DNA from: Zeimonas sp003577305
GTDB taxonomy: Bacteria; Pseudomonadota; Gammaproteobacteria; Burkholderiales; Burkholderiaceae_E
Direction of reading: 5' to 3'
Length of the DNA: 64,000 nt
NCBI GenBank assembly: GCA_030263385.1
Contig: SZOX01000021.1
Coordinates: 1 to 64,000, forward strand
In this document: positions 18,533-29,036 of the stretch, piece after piece
Position numbering within the stretch: the first letter of the stretch is position 1
Layout: each line of letters opens with the position of its first letter
The notes under the pieces: generated by a model
What the model saw: the letters and a program-made list of their open reading frames with translations, nothing else
The model's database searches: none
What the model was told of the DNA's origin: nothing
Translations under genes and position numbers: made by a program

Positions 18533-19135
18533 ATGCGGCGAATCATCGGAATCGTGGTTGCGATCGTGCTGGCGAGCGGGCTGTCGGGATGCGGCTACAA
18601 CCAGATCCAGGCGGCCGACGAAGCGACGCGTTCGGCCTGGTCCGAAGTGATCAACCAGTACCAGCGTCGAGCCGACCTGATCCCGAACCTGGTCAATACG
18701 GTGAAGGGCTTTGCCGACCAGGAGCGCGAGGTGCTCATCGCGGTCACAGAGGCGCGCTCGCGCGTCGGGCAGATCAGGGTCGATCCGGCCGACCCGGCAT
18801 CGCTGTCGCAGTTCGAGCAGGCGCAGGCCGGGCTGGGAAGCGCGCTGTCGCGGTTGCTGGTGGTCAGCGAGAACTACCCGCAGCTGAAGTCCGACGCGAA
18901 TTTCCGCGATCTGCAGGCGCAGCTCGAAGGCACCGAGAACCGCATCGCGGTCGCGCGCAAGCGCTACATCGATTCGGTGCAGCAGTACAACGTGCTGGTG
19001 CGCCAGTTCCCGGTGAACCTCACTGCAATGCTGTTCGGTCATGCGGTCAAGCCGCAGTTCACGGTGGAGAACGAGGCGGCGATCGCGAAGCCGCCGGCGG
19101 TGAACTTCGATCGGCCGGCAAGCGCGCCGAAATGA
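18533..19135 (+). CDS. LemA family lipoprotein
   Basis: 200 residues. The N-terminal signal ends in the lipobox LSGC with Cys20 as the lipidation site. The rest is the helical LemA domain (SAWSEVINQYQRRADLIPNLVNTV). ACAGGAGCG before ATG 18533 is the ribosome-binding site. LemA proteins commonly sit next to TPM-domain membrane proteins, as here (two follow). Their role is unclear but is usually placed at the cell envelope. A GATAAACTC stretch at 18496-18504 may include the -10 of this unit (weak). Confidence 0.9.
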   Translation: MRRIIGIVVAIVLASGLSGCGYNQIQAADEATRSAWSEVINQYQRRADLIPNLVNTVKGFADQEREVLIAVTEARSRVGQIRVDPADPASLSQFEQAQAGLGSALSRLLVVSENYPQLKSDANFRDLQAQLEGTENRIAVARKRYIDSVQQYNVLVRQFPVNLTAMLFGHAVKPQFTVENEAAIAKPPAVNFDRPASAPK

Positions 19136-19199
19136 AGGCGCGCCTGCGGCACGGGAACGCGTGTCCGCGGCGCGGCGACCACGCGAGCGGCGAGACGGG

Positions 19200-20117
19200 G
19201 TGAGGCGGGTGAACACGGGGCTGCGCTCGGTCGCGGCGCTGCTGCTGTGGCTCGGGCTGGCGCTCAACGGTCTCGCGCAGCCGCTGCAGCCGGTGCCGCC
19301 GCTCACCGGCCGGGTGGTCGACCTCACCGCCACGCTCGACGCCGCGCAGAAACAGGCGCTCGATGCGGAGCTCGAGGCGATCGAGCGCCGCAAGGGATCG
19401 CAGGCGGCGATCCTGCTCGTCGCGACGACGCAGCCCGAGACGATCGAGCAGTTCGGCATCCGCGTCGTCGAGGCCTGGAAGCTCGGGCGCGGCGAGGTGG
19501 GCGGCAAGCGTGTCGACGACGGCGTGCTGCTGCTGGTCGCGAAGGATGACCGCAAGGTGCGCATCGAGGTCGGTTACGGTCTCGAGGGTGCGATCCCCGA
19601 CGCACGGGCACGGCGGATCATCGCCGAGACGATCGCTCCGCACTTCCGGCAGGGCGATTTCGCGGGTGGCCTGCAGGCGGCGGTGGCCGACATCGGCCGG
19701 CTGATCGATGGCGAGCCGCTGCCGCCGGCGTGGTCCGAACCGGCGGGGCAGCGCGAAGCCGAGCCGGCCAACTGGCTGGCAATCGTGCTCGGCGTCTTCC
19801 TGGTCGCGATGTTCCTGCGCCAGTTGTTCGGCCGGTTGTTCGGCTCGACGCTCGGCGGCGCGCTGGGCGGCACCGCGGCCTGGCTGCTCGGCGCCCCGTT
19901 GCTGCTGGCGGCGCTTGGCGGTCTCCTGCTGTTCCTGTTGCTGCTGTCGATCTCCGGCGGCACGATGGGGCAGGTCGGGCGTCACACCTGGCGCTCGGGG
20001 CCGGGAGGCTTTCCGGGCGGGTTCGGCGGCGGTGGCGGAGGCTTCGGTGGAGGCAGTGGAGGCTTCCGCGGGGGCGGCGGCGGCTTCGGAGGCGGCGGCG
20101 CCTCGGGAGGCTGGTGA
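19200..20117 (+). CDS. TPM-domain membrane protein with glycine-rich tail (YgcG-like)
   Basis: About 305 residues. A signal peptide (LRSVAALLLWLGLALNGLAQ) is followed by a TPM domain (RVVDLTATLDAAQKQALDAE to about residue 175). One or two membrane segments follow (LAIVLGVFLVAMFL and LLLAALGGLLLFLLLLS), then a tail of GGFGGG repeats. The start is not certain: GTG at 19200 or 19209 places the signal peptide at the N-terminus, while a GTG at 19161 would add 13 charged residues. It lies in an apparent operon with lemA and a second TPM gene. The family function is unknown in bacteria. Confidence 0.82.
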   Translation: MRRVNTGLRSVAALLLWLGLALNGLAQPLQPVPPLTGRVVDLTATLDAAQKQALDAELEAIERRKGSQAAILLVATTQPETIEQFGIRVVEAWKLGRGEVGGKRVDDGVLLLVAKDDRKVRIEVGYGLEGAIPDARARRIIAETIAPHFRQGDFAGGLQAAVADIGRLIDGEPLPPAWSEPAGQREAEPANWLAIVLGVFLVAMFLRQLFGRLFGSTLGGALGGTAAWLLGAPLLLAALGGLLLFLLLLSISGGTMGQVGRHTWRSGPGGFPGGFGGGGGGFGGGSGGFRGGGGGFGGGGASGGW

Positions 20118-20623
20118 TGCACGCAGGCAGGCTTGCGCGCACCTGGTCGCATCTGCTGAACGAAGCGCGTACGGTGCGCCGCGTGTTCCACGACGAGCTG
20201 CTCGCACGCATCGAGGAGGCAATCGGGCGGAGCGAGCGGGCGCATTCGGCCGAACTGCGGATCGCGATCGAAGCGTCGCTGCCGCTGCGCGAGGTCTGGC
20301 GCGGTCGCACGCCGCGCGATCGCGCGCTCGAGGCGTTCGGTGCGCTGCGGGTCTGGGACACCGCCGCGAACAATGGCGTGCTGCTGTACGTGCTGTGGGC
20401 CGATCGCGCGGTGGAGATCGTCGCCGACCGGGCGGCTGCCGCGGCGATCGCGCCGCCGCGCTGGCACGAGGTGTGCGAATTGCTGGCAGCCGCGTATCGC
20501 GAAGGCGACTTCGAACGCGGGACGATCGCGGCGATCGAGCGCATCCACCGGTTGCTGGTCGAAGCCTTCCCGTCGGCTGCGGGCGGGGCGAACGCGCTGC
20601 CGGATCGACCGGTGATCCTCTGA
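20117..20623 (+). CDS. Second TPM-domain protein
   Basis: 168 residues. The region from HSAELRIAIEASLPL to AAAIAPPRWHEVCELLAAAYREGDFERGT resembles the TPM fold, but no signal peptide or membrane segment is visible, unlike the previous gene. The ATG overlaps the preceding stop (TGATG at 20115-20119), so the two are translationally coupled. The lemA-TPM-TPM arrangement is common in proteobacteria. The function is not established. Confidence 0.8.
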   Translation: MHAGRLARTWSHLLNEARTVRRVFHDELLARIEEAIGRSERAHSAELRIAIEASLPLREVWRGRTPRDRALEAFGALRVWDTAANNGVLLYVLWADRAVEIVADRAAAAAIAPPRWHEVCELLAAAYREGDFERGTIAAIERIHRLLVEAFPSAAGGANALPDRPVIL

Positions 20624-20757
20624 CGCGCAGGCGGGCGCGAGCGGCGCCTGGAAACGGTGATCGGCGCGGACATGCCCGGCTTCGCAGGCAGGATGGAATT
20701 CCCAGCGATGGTATAAGAGAAGCACGATTCACAGCAGCGTCGCGCACTCTCCCTGCC

Positions 20758-21159
20758 ATGAACGAACGCGAGCCATCGAAGAACGTGCTGGGCGGGCCGC
20801 TGCAGGCCTGCTCGTTCGACCCGCTCACCGGCTACACGCGCACCGGATGCTGCGAGACCGGTCCGGACGATCCGGGTGAGCACACGGTGTGCGCGCGCGT
20901 CACCGAGGAGTTCCTCGCGTTCTCGCTGGCGCGCGGCAACGACCTGGTCACGCCGCAGCCGCAGTGGCGCTTCGCGGGCCTGAAGCCGGGCGACCGCTGG
21001 TGCCTGTGCGCGGCGCGCTGGCGCGAGGCCTGGGAGGCGGGCGTCGCGCCGCCGGTGGTGCTCGAGGCGACCCACGAGGCGGCGTTGCGCGTGGTGCCAT
21101 TCGAGGCATTGCGCAGCTGCGCCTGGACCGCGAAGAAAACCGGGCCGGCCGGGCGATAA
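20758..21159 (+). CDS. DUF2237 family protein
   Basis: 133 residues matching the DUF2237 family. It opens with KNVLGGPLQACSFDPLTGY and continues TGCCETGPDDPGEHTVCARV, with four conserved cysteines that could hold a metal (inference). It ends seven bases before the metallo-hydrolase start. Upstream, TATAAG at 20712-20717 could be a -10 box 40 bases before the start. The function of the family is unknown. Confidence 0.85.
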   Translation: MNEREPSKNVLGGPLQACSFDPLTGYTRTGCCETGPDDPGEHTVCARVTEEFLAFSLARGNDLVTPQPQWRFAGLKPGDRWCLCAARWREAWEAGVAPPVVLEATHEAALRVVPFEALRSCAWTAKKTGPAGR

Positions 21160-21166
21160 TGCGCCG

Positions 21167-21823
21167 ATGAAGCTCCTGATCGTTCCCGTCACGCCCTTCA
21201 TGCAGAACTGTTCGGTGCTGGTGTGCGAGCGCACCGGCCAGGCTGCCGCGATCGACCCCGGCGGCGATCTCGAACGCATCGAGTCGGCACTGCGCAGCGA
21301 GGGCGCAACGCTCGAGAAAGTGTTCCTCACGCACGGCCACATCGATCACTGCGGCCAGGCCGGCCAGTTCGCGCAGCGCCACCGGGTGCCGATCGAAGGT
21401 CCGCAGCGCGAGGACCGCTTCTGGATCGAGCAGTTGCCGAGCCAGGGGAAGATGTTCGGTTTTCCGCTCCTTTCGGCCTTCGAGCCCGATCGCTGGCTCG
21501 AGGACGGCGACACGGTCGTTTTCGGCGAACAGACGCTCGAGGTGCTCCATTGCCCGGGCCACACGCCGGGCCACGTGGTCTTCTTTCACGCGCCGAGCCG
21601 GCTCGCGATCGTCGGCGACGTGCTGTTCCAGGGTTCGATCGGCCGCACCGATTTTCCGCGTGGCGATCATGCGACGCTCGTCGCGTCGATCACCGACAAG
21701 CTCTGGCCGCTGGGCGACGACGTCGCCTTCGTCCCGGGCCACGGACCGATGTCCACTTTCGGCGAGGAGCGCGCCAGCAACCCGTTCGTGGGCGACCTCG
21801 CGCTCGGAATCCATCGGGGCTGA
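21167..21823 (+). CDS. Metallo-beta-lactamase fold hydrolase (glyoxalase II-like)
   Basis: 218 residues with the binuclear metal motif THGHIDH (His56, His58, Asp60, His61), a further ligand in LHCPGHTPGH, and Asp in AIVGDVLFQGSIGRTDFP. The short length and lack of the HAGH C-terminal domain place it with YcbL-type hydrolases, which cleave S-lactoylglutathione or related thioesters. Substrate assignment is inferred from the family. It follows the DUF2237 gene by seven bases and converges on glnS. Confidence 0.88.
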   Translation: MKLLIVPVTPFMQNCSVLVCERTGQAAAIDPGGDLERIESALRSEGATLEKVFLTHGHIDHCGQAGQFAQRHRVPIEGPQREDRFWIEQLPSQGKMFGFPLLSAFEPDRWLEDGDTVVFGEQTLEVLHCPGHTPGHVVFFHAPSRLAIVGDVLFQGSIGRTDFPRGDHATLVASITDKLWPLGDDVAFVPGHGPMSTFGEERASNPFVGDLALGIHRG

Positions 21824-21856
21824 ATCGGGTTCGCGCCGCCTCGTGGCGTCGACCGC

Positions 21857-23635
<1,779 letters not shown>

Positions 23636-23691
23636 CGAACCGTCGTCGGATGCGGTGGCGGGGCAGACGGACCGGGGATTGCAGCCAGGGC

Positions 23692-24045
23692 TCAGACCCC
23701 GAGCAGCTCCACTTCGAACAGCAGCGTCGCATTCGGCGGAATCACGCCGCCTGCGCCGCGAGCGCCATAGCCCAGTTCCGGTGGAATCAGGAGCCGCCGC
23801 GTGCCGCCCACCCGCATGCCGGCGACGCCCTCGTCCCAGCCGCGGATCACCTGGCCCGCGCCGAGCGGAAAAGTGAACGGCTCGCCGCGGTCCTTGCTGG
23901 AATCGAACTTGCGCCCGGCCTGGCCGTCTTCGTAGAGCCAGCCGGTGTAGTGCACGCGCACCTGCCGGCCTGCGCGCGCTTCGTCGCCGCTTCCCGGCGT
24001 CACGTCGTCGTATTGCAGCCCGGAGGCGGTGGTCTGGAAGGACAT
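23692..24045 (-). CDS. FKBP-type peptidyl-prolyl cis-trans isomerase
   Basis: 117 residues comprising a single FKBP domain with motifs VHYTGWLYEDGQAGRKFDSS, FPLGAGQVIRGWDEGVAGM and LGYGARGAGGVIPPNATLLF, all typical of active isomerases. There is no signal peptide, so it is cytoplasmic. A GAGGAATCCC site precedes the start on the minus strand. It sits between glnS and a hydroxyacid dehydrogenase on the same strand. Confidence 0.93.
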   Translation of the reverse strand: MSFQTTASGLQYDDVTPGSGDEARAGRQVRVHYTGWLYEDGQAGRKFDSSKDRGEPFTFPLGAGQVIRGWDEGVAGMRVGGTRRLLIPPELGYGARGAGGVIPPNATLLFEVELLGV

Positions 24046-24114
24046 CGGGATTCCTCGTCGGGTTTCGGGAAAATGAATCGGATTGGAGCGGGGTGCTGCC
24101 GGCCTGGACCGGCC

Positions 24115-25032
24115 TCAGCCAGCCTTATCGCGAAGCCGCCTGATCAGGCTGGAAGTGTCCCAGCGGCTGCCGCCCATGCGCTGCACGTCGCCGTAGAACT
24201 GGTCGACCAGCGCGGTGACCGGCAACGGCGCTCGGTTGCGCTTCGCCTCGTCCAGGCACAGCCCGAGATCCTTGCGCATCCAGTCGACCGCGAAGCCGAA
24301 GTCGAACCTGTCGTCGATCATCGTCGTTCCCCGGTTGTCCATCTGCCACGATTGCGCGGCGCCCTTGCCGATCACCTCGAGCACCAGCTTCATGTCGAGG
24401 CCGGAAGCCAGGCCGAAATTCACCCCCTCGGACAACCCCTGCAACAGCCCGGCGATGCAGATCTGGTTGACCATCTTGGCGAGTTGTCCGGCGCCCGGCC
24501 CGCCGACCAGCGTGCAGGCGCGCGCGAACGCCATCGCCACCGGGCGGATGCGCTCGAACGCGGGCTGCTCGCCGCCGCACATCACGGTGAGCAGGCCGTT
24601 GACCGCGCCGGCCTGTCCTCCGGACACCGGTGCGTCGACGAAGTGCAGGCCGCGGCTCCTGGCTGTTTCGTGCAATTCGCGCGCAACCGCGGCCGAGGCG
24701 GTCGTGTTGTCGACGAACACCGCATCGGGCCTCATGCCGGCAAAGGCGCCGTGTTCGCCGAGCACCACCGAACGCAGATCGTCGTCGTTGCCGACGCAGG
24801 CGAACACGATGTCGGCCTCGTGCGCAGCCTGCCGCGGGGTCGGCGCGGTGGCGCCGCCGGCGCCGCCCGCGTACTCGCCGGCCCACTGGTCGGCTTTCGC
24901 TGCGGTGCGGTTGTAGACCGTCACCGAGTGGCCGGCGCGCTTCAGGTGGCCGGCCATCGGGTAGCCCATCACGCCCAGGCCGAGGAAGGCGACCTTGTGT
25001 GGCGCGACGGGTTCGTATTGCTTGCTCGTCAT
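24115..25032 (-). CDS. NAD(P)-dependent beta-hydroxyacid dehydrogenase
   Basis: 305 residues of the 3-hydroxyisobutyrate / tartronate-semialdehyde reductase family. Visible are the Rossmann motif FLGLGVMGYPMAGHL, the substrate loop FVDAPVSGGQAGA, and the catalytic lysine region GAGQLAKMVNQICIAG. ATG 25032 puts the Rossmann strand 12 residues in, whereas a longer in-frame start at 25224 would add 64 unsupported residues. It lies downstream of the HAD dehalogenase and TTT genes, all on the minus strand, and could process a product of the transported acid. A similar paralogue occurs at 51927-52820. Confidence 0.88.
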   Translation of the reverse strand: MTSKQYEPVAPHKVAFLGLGVMGYPMAGHLKRAGHSVTVYNRTAAKADQWAGEYAGGAGGATAPTPRQAAHEADIVFACVGNDDDLRSVVLGEHGAFAGMRPDAVFVDNTTASAAVARELHETARSRGLHFVDAPVSGGQAGAVNGLLTVMCGGEQPAFERIRPVAMAFARACTLVGGPGAGQLAKMVNQICIAGLLQGLSEGVNFGLASGLDMKLVLEVIGKGAAQSWQMDNRGTTMIDDRFDFGFAVDWMRKDLGLCLDEAKRNRAPLPVTALVDQFYGDVQRMGGSRWDTSSLIRRLRDKAG

Positions 25033-25162
25033 TTGCGGGATCCTCGATCGATCGGCCCGGGTGGTGCCTGGCGCGGGCAGGTTCGCGGCAGGCGTCACGA
25101 TAATGGAAATCGCGTCGCGGTGCCGCATCGCCCCTGCGCTGGTGCGCGTGATGGGCGCGGCG

Positions 25163-25897
25163 TCAGCAACCGAGCTGGCGCGCGAGGTCGCGCAGGTCGC
25201 GCGCGTGCAGGTCGTTGCCGGCACGCGGTGCGAGGTCGTTCGCGACCGCAGGCCCGTATTCGAGCGCCCGCTCGACGAACGCGGTGCGGCAGCCGCAGGC
25301 GCGCGCCGCCGCGAGGTCGTCGTGGTGCGCCGCCACCAGCATCATCCGCGCCGGCTCGACGTCGAAGACCTCGCACGCGCCGAGATAGGTCTGCGGATCG
25401 GGCTTGTAGTGGCGAAACACTTCGGCCGAGAGGATGAGATCCCAGTGCAAGCCGCCGTGCCGTGAGAGGTCGGCGAGCAGGCCGAGGTTGCCGTTGGACA
25501 GCGTGCACAGCATGAACCGCCCGCGAAGCCGGTTCAGCCCCTCGACGACGTCGGGCCACGGGTCGAGCCGGTGCCAGGCGAGGTTCAGCGAGCGGCGCGC
25601 CGCCTCGTCGAGCCGGTCGGCCACGCCGAAGCGTTCGAGAATCCCGTCGAGGATCATCCGGTGGAGCGCGTCGATCTTGGTCCAGCCGAGGGCGCCGCCG
25701 CGCACCCGTGCCATCGCGGGCCGGTAGCCGGCGCGCCACGCAAGCGCGAACGCGCCCGCGTCGATGCCGAGCCCGAGCGCCGCCACCTCGCGCTCGATCG
25801 AGCCGTACCAGTCGACCACCGTGCCGAAGACATCGAAGGCGAGCACCGCCGGCATCGGATCGAGGCAGTCCGCGGCTCGTTCGGCCGTGCGGCTCAT
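25163..25897 (-). CDS. Haloacid dehalogenase type II-like HAD hydrolase
   Basis: 244 residues with HAD motif I AFDVFGTVVDWYG (nucleophile Asp22), motif II TLSNGNLGLLADL, a lysine in YKPDPQTYLGACE, and motif IV AAHHDDLAAARACG. This is the set seen in (S)-2-haloacid dehalogenases. Substrate cannot be proved; a 2-halo acid or a phospho-acid is possible. It begins three bases after the tctA stop on the minus strand, so it is probably in the TTT operon. Confidence 0.87.
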   Translation of the reverse strand: MSRTAERAADCLDPMPAVLAFDVFGTVVDWYGSIEREVAALGLGIDAGAFALAWRAGYRPAMARVRGGALGWTKIDALHRMILDGILERFGVADRLDEAARRSLNLAWHRLDPWPDVVEGLNRLRGRFMLCTLSNGNLGLLADLSRHGGLHWDLILSAEVFRHYKPDPQTYLGACEVFDVEPARMMLVAAHHDDLAAARACGCRTAFVERALEYGPAVANDLAPRAGNDLHARDLRDLARQLGC

Positions 25898-25900
25898 GTG

Positions 25901-27412
25901 TCAGGTCTCTTCCTCGGCGAACGCCTCGCCGCGTTTCTTCGCGATCGCGGGCATGAAGACGATGATCAGCAACACTGCGGCGATCGCCAGCAGCGTGGCC
26001 GACAGCGGCCGGGTGACGAACACCGACCAGTCGCCGCGCGAGATCGTCATCGCGCGGCGCAGGTACTCCTCCATCAGCTTGCCCAGTACCAGCCCCAGCA
26101 GCAGCGGCGCGGGCTCGCAGTCGAGCTTGCGGAACACGTAGCCGAGGATCGCGAACGGGATCGTGACGAACACGTCGAAGACGTTGTTGTTGATCGAATA
26201 AGCGCCCACGCAGCAGAACAGCAGGATCGCCGGATACAGGATGCGGTACGGCACGGTGAGCAGCCTGATCCAGATGCCGATCAGCGGCAGGTTCAGGATC
26301 ACCAGCATCAGGTTGCCGATCCACATCGAGGCGATCAGCCCCCAGAACAGGCTCGGGTTGCTGGTCATCACCTGCGGGCCGGGCTGGATGTTGTGAATCA
26401 TCATCCCGGCGATCATCAGCGCCATCACCGCGTTGGTGGGAATGCCCAGCGTGAGCATCGGAATGAACGAGGTCTGCGCGCCCGCGTTGTTGGCCGACTC
26501 GGGGCCGGCCACGCCCTCGATCGCGCCCTTGCCGAAGCGCTCGGGCGTCTTCGAGACCTTCTTCTCGACCGCATAGGAGGTGAACGAGGCGAGCACGGAG
26601 CCCCCACCGGGCAGGATGCCCAGGAACGAACCCAGCGCCGTGCCGCGCAAGATCGGCGCGATCGAGGCGCGCAACTCGGCCATGCTGGGCAGCAGGCGGC
26701 CGACCTTGCGCGCGAACACCTCGCGCTTGTCGCGCAATTCCAGGTTGTAGATGATCTCGCCGAAGCCGAAGATGCCGATCGCAATGGCGGCGAAGTCCAG
26801 GCCGTCGGTGAGTTCGGGAATGTCGAACGAAAAGCGCGCCACGCCCGAGTTCACGTCGGTGCCCACCATGCCGATCAGCAGCCCGAACACCACCATCGCC
26901 AGCGCCTTGAGGATCGAGCCGTGCGCGAGGATCACCGCGGCGATCAGGCCAAGCACCATCAGCGAGAAGTACTCGGCGGGGCCGAACTTGAAGGCCACCT
27001 CGGCCAGTGGCGGGGCGAAGCCGGCGATCAGCAGCGTGGCCACGGTGCCGGCGAAGAACGAGCCGACCGCGGCGATCGACAGCGCCGGCCCCGGGCGGCC
27101 GTTGCGCGCCATCTGGTAGCCGTCGAGCGTGGTGACCACCGAAGAGATCTCGCCGGGCAGGTTCACAAGGATGGCGGTGGTCGAGCCTCCGTACTGCGCG
27201 CCGTAATAGATGCCGGCGAGCATGATGAGCGCCGTGGTGGGGTCGGTGAGCTTGTAGGTGATCGGCAGCAGCATCGCGATCGTGGCCAGCGGCCCGATGC
27301 CCGGCAGCACGCCGATCACGGTGCCCAGCAGCACGCCCACGAAGCAGTAGAACACGTTGGTCAGCGTGAGCGCGGTGGCAAAGCCCAGCGAGAGGTTCGA
27401 CAGCAGTTCCAT
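25901..27412 (-). CDS. tctA: TTT family large permease subunit (TctA)
   Basis: 503 residues with about 10-12 membrane segments. The duplicated signature is GVLPGIGPLATIAMLLP with YYGAQYGGSTTAILVNLPGE in the first half, and ILPGGGSVLASFTSYAVEKK in the second. TctA is the main channel of tripartite tricarboxylate transporters and works with small TctB and periplasmic binding protein TctC, which lie directly upstream on the same strand in the order tctC-tctB-tctA. The substrate is unknown. Confidence 0.93.
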   Translation of the reverse strand: MELLSNLSLGFATALTLTNVFYCFVGVLLGTVIGVLPGIGPLATIAMLLPITYKLTDPTTALIMLAGIYYGAQYGGSTTAILVNLPGEISSVVTTLDGYQMARNGRPGPALSIAAVGSFFAGTVATLLIAGFAPPLAEVAFKFGPAEYFSLMVLGLIAAVILAHGSILKALAMVVFGLLIGMVGTDVNSGVARFSFDIPELTDGLDFAAIAIGIFGFGEIIYNLELRDKREVFARKVGRLLPSMAELRASIAPILRGTALGSFLGILPGGGSVLASFTSYAVEKKVSKTPERFGKGAIEGVAGPESANNAGAQTSFIPMLTLGIPTNAVMALMIAGMMIHNIQPGPQVMTSNPSLFWGLIASMWIGNLMLVILNLPLIGIWIRLLTVPYRILYPAILLFCCVGAYSINNNVFDVFVTIPFAILGYVFRKLDCEPAPLLLGLVLGKLMEEYLRRAMTISRGDWSVFVTRPLSATLLAIAAVLLIIVFMPAIAKKRGEAFAEEET

Positions 27413-27430
27413 GTGCCGGATGCCTCCCGG

Positions 27431-27892
27431 TCAGTGCGCAAGGAACTTCGGCCAGACCGGAAACTGCAGCTCCAGCCCCCGCACGAACACCAGGTCGGAC
27501 ATCACCAGCAGCACCACGATCGAGATCGCCGTCTCCTTCCAGCTGAACTCGTGGCTGCCGGTGGCCGAGATCGCGATCAGCAGCGTCACCGCCACCACCA
27601 TCCCGAGGTACGACAGCGTGGCGGCGAACACCCCGACCGCCACCAGCACCAGGAACAGCTCGCGCCAGCCCACCCGCTCCAGTTCGGTCCTGTCGGCGGT
27701 GCGCGCCAGCGAGCGCCACGCCACCAGCAGCCCGAGCAGTGCCAGCAGCGCCCCGAGCATCGTCGGAAAGAACCCCGGTCCCATGCGCGCCGGCGTGCCC
27801 AGCTGGTAGGCCTGCGAGAAGATCACGAACAGCACCCCCAGCAACAGGAACATCACCCCGGACCAGAAGTCGCGCTGGTTGCGGATGCGCAT
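27431..27892 (-). CDS. tctB: TTT family small permease subunit (TctB)
   Basis: 153-residue protein with four predicted membrane segments (SGVMFLLLGVLFVIFSQAY at the N-terminus, ending LVMSDLVFVRGLELQFPVWP). ATG 27892 is chosen because MRIRNQRDFWSGVMF is the usual TctB N-terminus; a longer reading from 28000 adds 36 arginine-rich residues with no support. It stands 18 bases before tctA and 49 bases after tctC. Confidence 0.9.
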   Translation of the reverse strand: MRIRNQRDFWSGVMFLLLGVLFVIFSQAYQLGTPARMGPGFFPTMLGALLALLGLLVAWRSLARTADRTELERVGWRELFLVLVAVGVFAATLSYLGMVVAVTLLIAISATGSHEFSWKETAISIVVLLVMSDLVFVRGLELQFPVWPKFLAH

Positions 27893-27941
27893 CGGCGAAG
27901 TCTCCGTCGTTCGTTCTTCTCGTGTGGTGGCGCGCACCGCG

Positions 27942-28958
27942 CTAGTCGACACGGGCCCCCGAGGCCTTGACCACGCGCTCGTATTTCGCCTGCTCGGCAC
28001 GCACGAACGCGGCGAAGTCTTCGGGGCTCATCGGCGAGGGTTCCGCGCCCATGCGCGCCAGCCGCTCGCGGATGTCCTGGGCCGACAGCGCGCGCGTGAA
28101 TTCCGCGTTCAGGCGGCCGACGATCGGCTTCGGCGTGCCGGCGGGCGCGAACACGCCGAACCAGGTGCTGATGTCGAAGCCCTTCAGCCCGCTCTCGGCC
28201 ACCGTCGGCAGTTCCGGGAAGAAACTGCTGCGCTGCGCGGTGGTGACCGCGAACGCCTTCAGCTTGCCGGCGCGGATCTGCGGCGTCGCCGAAGCCAGGT
28301 TGTCGAACATCAGGTCGGTCTGCCCCGCAAGCAGGCCGAGTTGTGCGGGCGCCGCCCCGCCGTAAGGAATGTGCACCATGCTGACGCCGGCCTGCGCTTC
28401 GAGCAGCTCGCCCGCCAGGTGACCGGCGCTGCCGTTGCCGCCCGACGCGTAGTTCAGCTTGCCCGGATTCCTGCGCGCGTAGGCAATCAGGTCGGCGAGG
28501 CTGCGCACGCCGAGTCGCTCGGCAGTCTGGGGATTCATCACGAGCACGTTCGGAACGGTTGCGATCCGCGTGATCGGCGTGAAGTCGCGATTGGCGTCGT
28601 ACGGCATCTTCGCGTACAGGTACGGATTGATCGCGTGCGTGGCCACCGCTCCCATGACGATCGCGTAACCGTCTGGCGCGGCCTTGGCGACCAGGTCGGC
28701 GCCGATGTTGCCGCCTGCCCCGGGCCGGTTCTCGACGACCATCGGCTGCCCGAGCGGCTCGCGCAGTTTCTCGGCGAGCGCGCGCGCGACCTGGTCGAGC
28801 GGCCCGCCGGGCGGATAGGGAACCACGAAGCGGATCGGGCGGTTCGGCCACTCCTGCGCGGCCGCCGGCGCGGTGCCGGCGCACAGCGCGGCCGCGAGCA
28901 GGCCGGCAACGGCGAAGAAACGGCGGCGCGGGCCGCTCGACGCGGGGCGATCGATCAT
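27942..28958 (-). CDS. tctC: TTT substrate-binding protein (Bug/TctC family)
   Basis: 338-residue periplasmic binding protein. A twin-arginine-like N-terminus (SGPRRRFFAVAGLLAAALCA) leads to a cleavage site near AAAQEWPNRPI. The Bug family marks PIRFVVPYPPGGPLDQVARAL, VVENRPGAGGNIGADLVAKA and NYASGGNGSAGHLAGELL are present. It would bind a small carboxylate and hand it to TctAB, encoded downstream. An AAGGAGAAC ribosome-binding site lies just before ATG 28958. Confidence 0.93.
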   Translation of the reverse strand: MIDRPASSGPRRRFFAVAGLLAAALCAGTAPAAAQEWPNRPIRFVVPYPPGGPLDQVARALAEKLREPLGQPMVVENRPGAGGNIGADLVAKAAPDGYAIVMGAVATHAINPYLYAKMPYDANRDFTPITRIATVPNVLVMNPQTAERLGVRSLADLIAYARRNPGKLNYASGGNGSAGHLAGELLEAQAGVSMVHIPYGGAAPAQLGLLAGQTDLMFDNLASATPQIRAGKLKAFAVTTAQRSSFFPELPTVAESGLKGFDISTWFGVFAPAGTPKPIVGRLNAEFTRALSAQDIRERLARMGAEPSPMSPEDFAAFVRAEQAKYERVVKASGARVD

Positions 28959-29036
28959 CGGCGTTCTCCTTCGATTCGTTCGGGGGTCGATGATACCGGC
29001 AGCCGGTGCATGCGCGAGCAAGGCGCCCAGCCCCGC

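Noticed and set aside
19161..19199. GTG 19161 as start of the first TPM gene
   Set aside because: It would put a charged arginine-rich stretch before the signal peptide; GTG 19200 or 19209 gives a normal signal sequence.
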